The position numbers and the translations under genes were made by a program. From Moraxellaceae bacterium (GTDB taxonomy: Bacteria > Pseudomonadota > Gammaproteobacteria > Pseudomonadales > Moraxellaceae), in the NCBI GenBank assembly GCA_024234595.1, contig JACKNZ010000007.1, forward strand, positions 1 to 64,000: DNA of 64,000 nt. The letters are read 5' to 3'. This document shows, in pieces, positions 7,243-15,570 of this stretch (position 1 is the first letter of the stretch; every line of letters begins with the position of its first letter). The notes under the pieces are model-generated. The model made no database searches. It saw nothing but the letters and a program-made list of their open reading frames with translations, and was not told the origin of the DNA.

Positions 7243-8130
7243 TTAATGATGAATTAACCCACGCCCAAATGTCCTTCGGCCTTTGGGTTTCATTCGCAAG
7301 TATTGGTCGTCTTTTTCAGGCTTTGCCAAATAACCCAAAGCAAGACTCATGTTTTCACAAGCCACACTATCGTTTCGATGAACCATACCAATACCTAACC
7401 TATTGACAAGATTATATTTTTCTTTCCACTCTGGCGTATTACAATTATAAAAAACACCGCTGTACTCCTGCGTTATGCCTTGCCACAATTTGCCAATTTC
7501 TTGCGCTAAATGCCAATCTTCTTGATGCTGAGAGCCTTTAAAACAATAAAAGGCATGAATGTGGTAACCCTTCTCTACGCCTTGCTCAACGCACCATCCA
7601 CTCGCAATTAAATGCTCGAACAAGGGATGCTTATATCGCAATGAATTCATTATATCTAAATGTTCAAAAACGTGGTTTATCGACAAATGGCCAGCATTAT
7701 TACCGTGGTAGCCAAAGTCAACCCTAATAACCAATGTCCGAGAATATTTGTTCTGTACATATTCAATATAATTTTCTAAACCCTCTCGGTTTTTTTTGGT
7801 TTGATACCGCTGATCGTATAAGCTACGTTTAAAGGATGGGCTATTAACATACATTAAAATTCCCGAAATGAGCTTTTCAACATCAATATATTTATATTGA
7901 AGTGACTCCAATTCAAATAAACCAGCATAATGGCATCCATACCAAAATGCGTTTAAATATTCAGAGTAGTCATAAACATACGGGTTATACAGCGATAGCC
8001 AAATATTAAATGGTGTACCATAGAATGTTGCCTTTGGATTTTCAATCAGACGTTTAACAAAATATTCAATATTCATAAGGACTACACATTCGTTGACTTT
8101 TGATGGTGAATACTTTTTGCAAGGGTTCAT
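7243..8130 (-). CDS. YagK/YfjJ-domain (inovirus Gp2-like) protein
   Basis: A 295-residue protein. The C-terminal two thirds carry the YagK/YfjJ pattern: VIRVDFGYHGNNAG near residue 135, the HUH-like GYHIHAFYCFKGS near 185, and GYLAKPEKDDQYLRMKPKGR, then TFGRG at the end. This family is related to inovirus replication initiators (Gp2) and is common on P4-type integrative elements. A replication role is inferred, not shown. The start at 8130 has AGGAGAT eight bases upstream; a later ATG (residue 19) lacks such a site. It shares the element with the truncated integrase and the unknown gene upstream. Confidence 0.65.
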   Translation of the reverse strand: MNPCKKYSPSKVNECVVLMNIEYFVKRLIENPKATFYGTPFNIWLSLYNPYVYDYSEYLNAFWYGCHYAGLFELESLQYKYIDVEKLISGILMYVNSPSFKRSLYDQRYQTKKNREGLENYIEYVQNKYSRTLVIRVDFGYHGNNAGHLSINHVFEHLDIMNSLRYKHPLFEHLIASGWCVEQGVEKGYHIHAFYCFKGSQHQEDWHLAQEIGKLWQGITQEYSGVFYNCNTPEWKEKYNLVNRLGIGMVHRNDSVACENMSLALGYLAKPEKDDQYLRMKPKGRRTFGRGLIHH

Positions 8131-8396
8131 TTAGTTATCTCCTGAGATTAGCATTAGTGCTATATCAAAAGACAACCTAATTAAAATTTACATCTATAAA
8201 AAACAAGGGCATACATATTATATACAATAACTTTTTACTCTATCTCTTATATTATAGTTTATTCATTACTATCTTTATATTATTTTTATTTTAAATGGTT
8301 TGGATATAATATTATTTACCCACTAAATTTATCATCATTTTGATGATAAATTTTTTAAGGGTCTATGCCGTCACTTTGGTCAAAAATGGCGTAAAT
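8131..8396. other. Very AT-rich intergenic stretch with a strong hairpin
   Basis: No gene. AAATTTATCATC (8325-8336) and GATGATAAATTT (8342-8353) form a perfect 12-bp stem with a 5-base loop, with T bases following on the plus strand. It lies downstream of the 563-residue gene on the minus strand, where no U run follows, so it may work as an RNA 3'-end structure or a protein site. Confidence 0.45.
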
Positions 8397-10088
8397 TTAT
8401 GATGGAGAGTTAGCTGAGATTACGCCATCTTCACTATCAGAATTAGCAGAAATAGCAAAACCAATTTGATTTAACAATTTTAAATCATAACCATGATTAG
8501 CAAAGGCTGCCACACAATCCTCTTTAAATAATCGAACACAATATGGTTTTAGACTTGATGCGTCCTTTGGATCTTTAACGCCGAACTCTACAGCCCAAAT
8601 TTTTTCTACACTCTCCTTTTGTCCAATTAAATGGATTGAAATTAGAAAACTCGCAGCACGAATATCACCCTTTAACTTAATCGGTAAGAGAGCAAACTTT
8701 GCTTGCTCAAAGCTGAATGTGTTTGGTAATGCACATAAAACCAAAGCCTTAACAATCAAGGCATGCTGATAGGAAATACAGTAAAGAAAAAATATAAATG
8801 CTTTCTTTTGGATGTCATCAGTCGAACTCAGTTCTTTATTTTTAAGGGGTAATGCTTTTAATTCAATTTCACGTAAAACAGAATCATCAATATAAAGAGC
8901 TTCTGGTTCAATTTGCTTCCAAGATCTATCTAACAACATTGAAGCATAGTAATCAATTTGGCTTTGAAAATACCTTAAAAAAGATTTTGTTACTTCACCA
9001 GCAAAAAATTCATGCAATTTGTATGGCGCAAATAATCGAAGCCATTCAAACAGTTGAACCTTCAATATTCCAGCAAAAAAAAACGTTCCATCTACCACCA
9101 TGTGTTTAGAAAATCTAAAATACAAACCTTCTTCTACCAACAACTTTCTTATGTTTTGTAATAATTCGGGTAATCTATCCTCCCAATCAGCATCACATTG
9201 ATCACCTTGTATATCATCAGTTTTTACATCATTGATAAGAGATGAAACGTCATTAGCATTATAATAAAATATATTCTCTAGATCGTTGATAAACTTATAA
9301 ACTCTGAATCCCAAATAATACTGATTATAATGATTGATGGCTGTAGTATTTAAAGCAAGCCATAACGAATGTGTTTCAAGACCTGCCAGATTATCACCAC
9401 AGACATTCAAGAAGAAAACACCTTTGGCATGACCAAAAATGTGCTTATGAGTAATACCCGATACTCTACTCAGCAAATACCCCATATCTTCAATAATACC
9501 AAGCTGTGACTCCAGTCGATCTGATGACATCCCTGTAAATTTTGAAACTTCTACTAGACCAAGATTTCTCACTGCACCACAAACATCCGCATGCAAATAA
9601 AGAACTGCTAAAAGAATCCGCGTTGCTGCGGTGAAGGTATGTCCACTAGACTGCACCTCCTGTGATTCTGATTTAATTTTTTTCTTATTAATACTCCTCA
9701 GAAAATCATGATTGACTGGCCAAAATAGCAAACTATTCAAACGCAACTCATGGGCTAGGCATGTAGATTTAATATTCAACTTATCCAAATCGTCAAATAA
9801 TAATTGTGTTAACTGTAGCTTTATTCTAGGACGACCAACAGTACGAACAAATTCGGGATCAATTTTTGTATCTTTTAAATACCCCAGCCCCAACAAAAGA
9901 CTTCTAGCTTTTCGGAATACAGCATCTGAAACTCCTAATTGTTTAACCACTTCCTTTGTTGACAACATCAATGTTGTATTGCCATACAAAAATAAGATTC
10001 TTATTAACAAATATTTTGCTTCTGGTGTCAGCTTATTATTTTTCATAAGTAATACCTTCTGGCAAAAATCCTTACTTAAACCAAGCAT
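8397..10088 (-). CDS. Unrecognised 563-residue protein with winged-helix-like N-terminus
   Basis: I do not recognise the family. Residues 20-100 resemble a winged-helix pair (LTPEAKYLLIRILFLYGNTT, MLSTKEVVKQLGVSDAVFRK, ARSLLLGLGYL), and a second such unit follows near 155-215 (ATRILLAVLYLHADVCGAVR, VSKFTGMSSDRLESQLGIIE). The rest is mixed helical with no catalytic motif or membrane segment, and a serine-rich end. The start ATG at 10088 has GGAG nine bases upstream; a TTG at 10103 is possible. It lies on the integrative element upstream of and in line with the YagK-like gene, so a role in element replication control or host interaction is plausible but speculative. Confidence 0.55.
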   Translation of the reverse strand: MLGLSKDFCQKVLLMKNNKLTPEAKYLLIRILFLYGNTTLMLSTKEVVKQLGVSDAVFRKARSLLLGLGYLKDTKIDPEFVRTVGRPRIKLQLTQLLFDDLDKLNIKSTCLAHELRLNSLLFWPVNHDFLRSINKKKIKSESQEVQSSGHTFTAATRILLAVLYLHADVCGAVRNLGLVEVSKFTGMSSDRLESQLGIIEDMGYLLSRVSGITHKHIFGHAKGVFFLNVCGDNLAGLETHSLWLALNTTAINHYNQYYLGFRVYKFINDLENIFYYNANDVSSLINDVKTDDIQGDQCDADWEDRLPELLQNIRKLLVEEGLYFRFSKHMVVDGTFFFAGILKVQLFEWLRLFAPYKLHEFFAGEVTKSFLRYFQSQIDYYASMLLDRSWKQIEPEALYIDDSVLREIELKALPLKNKELSSTDDIQKKAFIFFLYCISYQHALIVKALVLCALPNTFSFEQAKFALLPIKLKGDIRAASFLISIHLIGQKESVEKIWAVEFGVKDPKDASSLKPYCVRLFKEDCVAAFANHGYDLKLLNQIGFAISANSDSEDGVISANSPS

Positions 10089-10180
10089 CACAAGCAACTC
10101 CAAAAGAAAGTGTTGTTTCCAACGTTATAGTGGGTAGCTCTAACTGAAAGCAATACCCACGATCTGCTTAGATTAATCCA

Positions 10181-10285
10181 TTAACTAGCCACTAATCGTT
10201 TATCCCTATCCGCAATTTTGTCCATAATCCAATCTTCAATTATATTAATTGGTCTTAAATAAAATAAGATATAGAATAATTCTTC
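10181..10285 (-). pseudogene. Possible AlpA-type excisionase C-terminal remnant
   Basis: A start-less minus-strand frame ends NIIEDWIMDKIADRDKRLVA, S, stop. The pattern 'I..WI..KIA.RD' is like the C-terminus of AlpA excisionase regulators that accompany P4-type integrases. Only about 34 codons remain, below a stop codon, so at best it is a remnant. The rest of 10104-10413 is AT-rich without a gene. Confidence 0.25.
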
Positions 10286-10413
10286 TTACACCATTAATCA
10301 CATGCAAGAAACAAGATTTGCCTTAGCTTAACTAAATAACAAATGCATATTCGTTTATATTTATATAGTTTTAACCCCCTATATTTTTGAGAAAGCTATT
10401 TCAAAAGAAAACG

Positions 10414-10497
10414 TGTAACACAACTTATAACACTACGTTTAACATTACTTGTATCACTACTTTTAACGTTATGTATTACATAACGTGTTACAAATTA
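10414..10497. repeat. Seven degenerate 12-bp tandem repeats with a 21-bp palindrome
   Basis: Contiguous 12-base units start at 10414, 10426, 10438, 10450, 10462, 10474 and 10486: TGTAACACAACT, TATAACACTACG, TTTAACATTACT, TGTATCACTACT, TTTAACGTTATG, TATTACATAACG, and a weaker seventh. The consensus is about TNTAACAYTACN. Units 5 and 6 together contain a perfect palindrome, ACGTTATGTA-T-TACATAACGT (10466-10486). Iteron-like arrays of this kind are known as replication-initiator or partition-protein sites; the role here is inferred. They end 75 bases before a MatP-like gene. Confidence 0.65.
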
Positions 10498-10571
10498 ATA
10501 TTGGAAAATATTTGCTTAAAGTTATGTGCCAGATAAAACAATATAAAGGCAATAATTAGTGGAGAGCTTAA

Positions 10572-11192
10572 ATGAAAAAAATTTCTGACATACTCAACTG
10601 GGTCGATATAAAAGATGCTGAACAGATTGAGTGGATAAAGGAGTATTTTAAAAAACACGCAGCAGGAAGATATTATCCTCAAATCAAAGAGTCTAATGTA
10701 CAAATTGAACGGTACAACTCTTCGTACCCTTTTGTTGAATCAGACCTACAACTACTGAATAATAGAATGCGTTCAGCTTGGCGACAAAAACAATTTAGAA
10801 GCAAACAGAATGGTAAAAAGACCTACTCTTTTGTCATGAGTGTTAATATTGAACAACATCTTAAAGCTTTGGCAGGCAGTAAAGGAGAAATACGACAAAC
10901 CTTAGAGCAATTGATAAATGAGCGGTTTAAGGGAGAAACGCCAATCATCATGGAGCTAAAAAATAAGTATAAAGAACTTCAAGCTAAAGCAACAAAAATA
11001 GCGACAGAGAATTTGACCATCAAAGATATCAACCACAGTTTAAATCAGGCTTGTAGGTATAAAGATGATGAGTTGAGCAGATTACAAAAAGAAATCAAAC
11101 GACTGCAACAAGATAAAGCCAATCTTTTAAACGAGCTAAAACAACTAAAAGAAAAGCATAATAATCAGTTTAGAAATGGGAATTTGGAGTAA
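10572..11192 (+). CDS. MatP-like ribbon-helix-helix protein with coiled-coil tail
   Basis: A 206-residue protein. Residues 58-115 (DLQLLNNRMRSAWRQKQF, then KKTYSFVMSVNIEQHLKALA, then IRQTLEQLINERF) follow the layout of the four-helix and ribbon-helix-helix DNA-binding part of the macrodomain protein MatP. Residues 125-200 are a charged heptad-rich coiled coil (LSRLQKEIKRLQQDKANLLN, ELKQLKEK). MatP itself is about 150 residues, with a shorter coiled coil. The start has GGAG seven bases upstream. The adjacent tandem repeats are its most likely DNA target. A KfrA-like plasmid protein is the main alternative. A role in element maintenance or positioning is inferred. Confidence 0.5.
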   Translation: MKKISDILNWVDIKDAEQIEWIKEYFKKHAAGRYYPQIKESNVQIERYNSSYPFVESDLQLLNNRMRSAWRQKQFRSKQNGKKTYSFVMSVNIEQHLKALAGSKGEIRQTLEQLINERFKGETPIIMELKNKYKELQAKATKIATENLTIKDINHSLNQACRYKDDELSRLQKEIKRLQQDKANLLNELKQLKEKHNNQFRNGNLE

Positions 11193-11267
11193 GACATACT
11201 CACAACATCTATTCTTGGCAGCCAGTTAGAATGGCAAACGAAATCGCAATTAAAGCAAGCTAAGTAC

Positions 11268-11289
11268 AAACGGTCACCAAACGGTCACC
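11268..11289. repeat. Exact 11-bp tandem direct repeat near tRNA-Pro
   Basis: AAACGGTCACC occurs twice head to tail (11268-11278 and 11279-11289). It lies about 70 bases from the 3' end of tRNA-Pro, on the side facing the accessory block. It could be an integrase arm site or a boundary scar; nothing in the sequence decides. Confidence 0.5.
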
Positions 11290-11316
11290 AGTGAGACCAT
11301 TTTTCAACCGCCCAAT

Positions 11317-11349
11317 AAAAAAGGGCTATGTCGTTAAACATAACCCTTT
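11317..11349 (-). terminator. Terminator of tRNA-Pro
   Basis: On the minus strand AAAGGG-TTATGT pairs with ACATAG-CCCTTT, followed by TTTT, nine bases after the CCA end. A clear rho-independent terminator. Confidence 0.75.
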
Positions 11350-11357
11350 GATTTTAT

Positions 11358-11436
<79 letters not shown>

Positions 11437-11493
11437 CAGGCGGCTATATTAACTAATTTGACAAAATTGTCCAGTATTTTTACTTAAAACTGT

Positions 11494-11922
11494 TCAAGTT
11501 ACAGGCAGATATGCTTGAATAAACTCAGGCGGCATACGTTTTGGTTTGCCCGTTTTCATATCCACCGTCACAAATTGGGTGTGTGCCGTTAATATTGTTT
11601 TTTGGTCTTGTAAACGTACGACTTGGTAACTGCGCACCGTTGACAATTTAGCATCATTGGCACTAATCCATGTGCCAATCGCCAATTCATCACCAACATA
11701 GCTTGGCAAACAATAATTAAGCTCATGCTTACGCACCACACAACCACAACCTAAACGGTAATAAGTTGCAATATCTAATCCTAAGCTAGCAGAGTGTTGC
11801 CACGCCACTTGTTCTAGCCATTGCAAATAAACCACATTATTGGTATGACCAAAATCGTCTTGATGCTTTGGCTCAACAAGCACTTTCATAATAAACGGTG
11901 TAGCCACAAGCCACGTCATCAT
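11494..11922 (-). CDS. Acyl-CoA thioesterase, 4HBT (YbgC-like) family
   Basis: A 142-residue hotdog-fold protein. The family signature is DDFGHTNNVVYLQWLEQVAW near residue 22, with the catalytic aspartate region replaced by the DxxGHxNNxxY form usual in this group. Members hydrolyse acyl-CoA thioesters in the cytosol. The start is immediately at the stop of the MerR-type gene (TAATG junction), so the two are translationally coupled. The first 11 residues are dispensable: MKVLVEPKHQDD would be the minimal start. Substrate not predictable. Confidence 0.75.
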   Translation of the reverse strand: MMTWLVATPFIMKVLVEPKHQDDFGHTNNVVYLQWLEQVAWQHSASLGLDIATYYRLGCGCVVRKHELNYCLPSYVGDELAIGTWISANDAKLSTVRSYQVVRLQDQKTILTAHTQFVTVDMKTGKPKRMPPEFIQAYLPVT

Positions 11923-12383
11923 TAGGCTCTTTGTAGCGTATGATTATGACTCAATACCACCAACACTGCCTCTAACTCACGAATCATATCCTTAATCACG
12001 ACATTGAGCATATTTTGGCTAATTTTAAGCTGATAGGCCAACAGTGCTTCGGTATCATTTTGCTCAACAACGGGTGTAAGCTGTTCAACAAAACGCTCAT
12101 TACGCTTAGATTCGGTCTGTAGCTGAGAACGCGCACCACTAATGGTATAGCCTTGTTCGTATAACAAACTACGAATTTGTCGAATCATTAACACATCTTC
12201 ACGCTGATAATAACGACGATTACCACGTCGTTTCATGGGGCTAAGTTGTTCAAACTCCTGCTCCCAGTACCGTAAAACGTGCGGTTTAACATTGCACAGC
12301 TCACCTACTTCACCAATAGTAAAGTAACGCTTTTGAGGAATTTCTGGCAATAAGGCGTTATGACTGGGTTCTAGCATAAGCAT
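11922..12383 (-). CDS. MerR-family transcriptional regulator downstream of ihfA
   Basis: A 153-residue protein with a MerR winged helix at residues 18-88 (RYFTIGEVGELCNVKPHVLR, YWEQEF, then RRGNRRYYQREDVLMIRQIR) and a short helical tail. It lacks the cysteine pairs of metal-sensing MerR proteins, so no ligand is implied. This gene type follows ihfA in many Pseudomonadales and is generally uncharacterised. It overlaps the ihfA 3' end by 26 bases, which argues for co-translation. Confidence 0.8.
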   Translation of the reverse strand: MLMLEPSHNALLPEIPQKRYFTIGEVGELCNVKPHVLRYWEQEFEQLSPMKRRGNRRYYQREDVLMIRQIRSLLYEQGYTISGARSQLQTESKRNERFVEQLTPVVEQNDTEALLAYQLKISQNMLNVVIKDMIRELEAVLVVLSHNHTLQRA

Positions 12384-12660
12384 CTACTCGCTGTCTTAAT
12401 TTTTGTCCTGCTTTAAATGTAACGACGCGACGCGCAGTAATCGGAATTTCCTCTCCCGTTTTGGGATTGCGACCTGGACGTTGACGCTTATCACGCAGGT
12501 CAAAGTTACCAAAACCAGATAATTTTACGGATTGATTACTTTCCAAGGCCAATCGGATTTCTTCAAAAAAGATATCAATCAACTCTTTTGCTTCTTGTTT
12601 ATTAAGCCCTAACTCATTAAACAAATGCTCGACCATATCGGCCTTGGTGAGTGCACTCAT
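12358..12660 (-). CDS. ihfA: Integration host factor alpha subunit
   Basis: A 100-residue DNA-bending protein of the HU/IHF fold. It shows the dimer helices (LTKADMVEHLFNELGLNKQE), the conserved VKLSGFGNFDLRDKRQRPGR, and the beta-arm proline region NPKTGEEIPITARRVVTFKA. IHF alpha pairs with IHF beta (ihfB, not in this window) and bends DNA sharply at replication, recombination and sigma-54 promoters. The position directly after pheT (18-base gap) is the classical gammaproteobacterial order. Length and motifs are normal. Confidence 0.95.
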   Translation of the reverse strand: MSALTKADMVEHLFNELGLNKQEAKELIDIFFEEIRLALESNQSVKLSGFGNFDLRDKRQRPGRNPKTGEEIPITARRVVTFKAGQKLRQRVDAYARTQS

Positions 12661-12678
12661 GCTTACCTCTTATTTACC

Positions 12679-15054
12679 TTAACGAAGGACTGCGTTATGT
12701 TGTTTTTGTAAAGCATCGACGATAGCCTGCACGCCTGCTTTTATTTCTTCATCTTGCAAAGTACGGTCATGACGTTGCCAGTGAGTGCCGATAGCTAAAC
12801 TACGTTTGCCTTCGGCAATACCTGTCCCCTGATAAACATCAAATAACCACACATTTTGTAACAATTCAGCTCCTGCCTGACGTGCTGTTTGCAAGACATC
12901 ACTCGCTTGAATAGTTGCATCCAAGACCACAGCAATATCACGGCGTACCATTGGAAAACGAGACAACTCGCTAAACTTTGGTACTTTTGTGCTTAACAAA
13001 GGAGCTAAAAGCAACTCAAACACAAACACCGCGCCTTGCAGCTCTAGGCTTTGCTGCACTTGTGGATGCAATTTACCGACATAACCGATGACATTTTGTT
13101 GCTCATCAATAATGGCAGCTGTTTGGCCTGTGTGCAAAGCAGCATGCTGCGCGGACTTAAAGCTAACTGTATCAGAAGTACCCGTAAGTGCAAGAATTGA
13201 TTCAACATTTCCTTTAATATCAAAAAAGTCTATTGCTGCTGATTTATTGGCCCATGCTTCGGGTAAAACCTCACCTGTTATCACCCCTGCCAACATCATT
13301 TCTTGTGTTAATGAGCCATCTTTTTGAGGAATAAAACGACTCCCTACCTCAAATAAGCGCACTCGATTTTGTTGACGATTTTGATTATAAGCCACGGCAC
13401 TTAACAAACCTGCCCATAGCGTGGTACGCATAGCAGATAACTCACTAGAGAGTGGATTTGCTAAATTAAGTGTCGCAACTTGTGGGGCTAAAACTTGTTG
13501 AATTTTAGGGTCAACAAAGCTAAAGGTAATGGCCTCTTGGTAGCCTAAACCAAGCATTGCTTCTTTTATTTGTTGAGTGCTAATCGCTTCGGCTTTATTA
13601 GCTAACTCCAAGCTAAACTGTGGCTTTTGGGTGGGTATATTGTCATAGCCATACAAACGCGCTAGTTCCTCGATTAAATCCACTTCGATACTAATATCAA
13701 AGCGATAGCTAGGTGCAGTGACTGTCCAACCTTGCTCATTTGAATGTAGCTGCATACCTAAAGCTAACAACATCGTTTCTACTTGTGATTTATCCAAATC
13801 AAAACCTAACACTTGCTTAATTTTACTGATACGCAAAGTGATGGGTAAACGTGTTGGCAAGGCTTCTTTTAGCGTTTCTTCGACAATCTGCCCTGCACTA
13901 CCACCTGCAATTTTTAGAATTAATTGTGTTGCTCTTTCAATGGCTTGACGCTGTAAGTTAAAGTCAACTCCACGCTCAAAACGATGCGATGAATCAGTAT
14001 GTAAACCATAACTACGCGCTTTACCAGCTAAAGCTAAGGGCTGAAAAAAGGCACTTTCTAATAAGATATCGACGGTTTCATCGCTTACGGCAGAGTCATT
14101 ACCTCCCATAATACCAGCCAAAGCCAGCGGTTTTTTGTGGTCGGCAATCAGTAAACTGTCTTCACGTAACTCAATGCTTTGTTGATTAAGTAAAGTTAAC
14201 TTTTCGCCTTTTTTAGCCTGACGAACAATAATCCCCCCTTCAATTTTACTCAAATCAAAGGCGTGCATGGGCTGTCCAAGCTCCAACAACACATAATTGG
14301 TCACATCAACCACCGCTCCTAAACTGGCAATACCAGAACGGGCTAATTTACGAACCAACCAATCAGGACTAGGAGCATTAGGACTAATACCTTTAATAAT
14401 TCTACCTAAATAACGTGGGCAAGCCTCTGATTTTAAAGACACCTCTACACGTTCAGGACAATTTTCTATAGCAGGATTAAGTTGAGGCCACGTTAATGAT
14501 AGCCCGTTAAATGCGGCCACTTCGCGCGCCATACCTAACACACTTAAACAATCACCACGGTTGGGGGTAATGCCAAACTCCATGGTATTATCGTCTAATT
14601 GCAAATACTCACGAATATTTTTGCCAACTGGAGCATCTTCAGGTAACTCTAATAATCCTTCTGTTTCAGGACTTAAACCCAACTCCTGCGCGGCACATAA
14701 CATCCCAAAGGAGTCAACACCGCGTAACTTAGCACGTTTAATCTCAAGGCCATTAGGTAGCTTTGCTCCCAACATTGCAACCACTACTTTTAGCCCAACA
14801 CGCACATTAGGCGCACCGCACACTATCGGCAAATGATGTTCCTGTCCAACATTAACACTGGTTACACGCAAACGGTCAGCTTGTGGGTGAGCTTCAACAC
14901 TGACTACTTCACCAACCACGACATTATCAAATGGAGGCGCAACAGGCTGTAAAGCATCGACTTCTAAACCTGCCATCGTTAATTGGTGGCTCAACTGTTG
15001 ACTTGATAAGGCAGGATTTACCCATTCACGTAACCAATTTTCACTAATTTGCAT
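12679..15054 (-). CDS. pheT: Phenylalanyl-tRNA synthetase beta subunit
   Basis: A 791-residue protein, typical for bacterial PheT. In order: an EMAP/tRNA-binding OB fold (residues 40-150, VVGEVVSVEAHPQADRLRVT), the B3/B4 editing domain (GDCLSVLGMAREVAAF, HAFDLSKIEGGIIVR), the B5 domain, the inactive synthetase-like core (NPLSSELSAMRTTLWAGLLS), and a C-terminal ferredoxin-fold anticodon-binding domain (FPMVRRDIAVVLDATIQASD). Together with PheS it forms the alpha2-beta2 enzyme that charges tRNA-Phe and edits Tyr. An unrelated small gene separates it from pheS, which is unusual. Confidence 0.95.
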   Translation of the reverse strand: MQISENWLREWVNPALSSQQLSHQLTMAGLEVDALQPVAPPFDNVVVGEVVSVEAHPQADRLRVTSVNVGQEHHLPIVCGAPNVRVGLKVVVAMLGAKLPNGLEIKRAKLRGVDSFGMLCAAQELGLSPETEGLLELPEDAPVGKNIREYLQLDDNTMEFGITPNRGDCLSVLGMAREVAAFNGLSLTWPQLNPAIENCPERVEVSLKSEACPRYLGRIIKGISPNAPSPDWLVRKLARSGIASLGAVVDVTNYVLLELGQPMHAFDLSKIEGGIIVRQAKKGEKLTLLNQQSIELREDSLLIADHKKPLALAGIMGGNDSAVSDETVDILLESAFFQPLALAGKARSYGLHTDSSHRFERGVDFNLQRQAIERATQLILKIAGGSAGQIVEETLKEALPTRLPITLRISKIKQVLGFDLDKSQVETMLLALGMQLHSNEQGWTVTAPSYRFDISIEVDLIEELARLYGYDNIPTQKPQFSLELANKAEAISTQQIKEAMLGLGYQEAITFSFVDPKIQQVLAPQVATLNLANPLSSELSAMRTTLWAGLLSAVAYNQNRQQNRVRLFEVGSRFIPQKDGSLTQEMMLAGVITGEVLPEAWANKSAAIDFFDIKGNVESILALTGTSDTVSFKSAQHAALHTGQTAAIIDEQQNVIGYVGKLHPQVQQSLELQGAVFVFELLLAPLLSTKVPKFSELSRFPMVRRDIAVVLDATIQASDVLQTARQAGAELLQNVWLFDVYQGTGIAEGKRSLAIGTHWQRHDRTLQDEEIKAGVQAIVDALQKQHNAVLR

Positions 15055-15066
15055 TATTTATACCTA

Positions 15067-15492
15067 TTAAATATCAATTGCTAAATGCCAGCGAATACCG
15101 TGTTCGGCCAAACGGCTTAAAATAGCAGCCATGCTTTCTAAATCATCAATGACTGCTTCGGGTGCTGATAACAAATGTGGTGTTTTGTCGATTTCGGCAA
15201 TTAACGCCAATACCGTTTTTAAGCCTTCTTCTGCACAGAACCATGTTAATTGTTGGGGGTCAAAGACTTCATCTTCATCTAATAAATCTTGAATATCATC
15301 GACGTAATCGTCCCACTCACCTTCTGGCATGCTAAAAAACTGCATCAAAGGCTTAACATTGGCACGCTGAGCCAATAGCTCTAACACCTCTTCTTCAACA
15401 CTGGCTAAGGCTTTGCCGTCCATGTCCATAAAAAATTCATGATTTTCATCGGTTTCTGGCACATCGGCACAAATATAATAAGCAATACCCAT
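15067..15492 (-). CDS. Unrecognised acidic 141-residue protein between pheS and pheT
   Basis: I do not recognise this protein. It is strongly acidic in the middle (EWDDYVDDIQDLLDEDEVFD), helical, cytosolic, and begins MGIAYYICADVPETDENHEF. The ATG at 15492 is chosen because GGAG lies seven bases upstream; an in-frame earlier start at 15507 lacks this. It stands in the same direction between pheS and pheT, 12 bases before pheT, so it must be co-transcribed with both. In most relatives pheS and pheT are adjacent. It has no signal peptide, cysteine cluster or catalytic motif. A late insertion into the operon is likely. Confidence 0.7.
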   Translation of the reverse strand: MGIAYYICADVPETDENHEFFMDMDGKALASVEEEVLELLAQRANVKPLMQFFSMPEGEWDDYVDDIQDLLDEDEVFDPQQLTWFCAEEGLKTVLALIAEIDKTPHLLSAPEAVIDDLESMAAILSRLAEHGIRWHLAIDI

Positions 15493-15514
15493 GCTGTTTC
15501 TCCTCAATGTTTAT

Positions 15515-15564
15515 GACTTAGGCGGTTATCGCTTATTTGTTTGTATTTAGCGCAATGCCTAAGT
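15515..15564. repeat. Short copy of palindromic repeat family B
   Basis: ACTTAGGC (15516-15523) and GCCTAAGT (15557-15564) are inverted ends. The interior TTATCGCTTATTTG is shared with the two copies that bracket infA (61900-61996 and 62404-62498). It sits just past the pheS stop. Confidence 0.5.
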
Positions 15565-15570
15565 TTTAAA

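Noticed and set aside
7140..7406. Plus-strand frame after the second insertion sequence as the integrase continuation
   Set aside because: It shows no integrase motifs and is antisense to the YagK-like gene; the integrase body is missing.
9712..10137. Plus-strand frame opposite the 563-residue gene
   Set aside because: Antisense shadow of a longer, better supported gene with its own ribosome site.
10414..10497. CRISPR array
   Set aside because: The 12-base units are contiguous without spacers; no cas gene is in the window.
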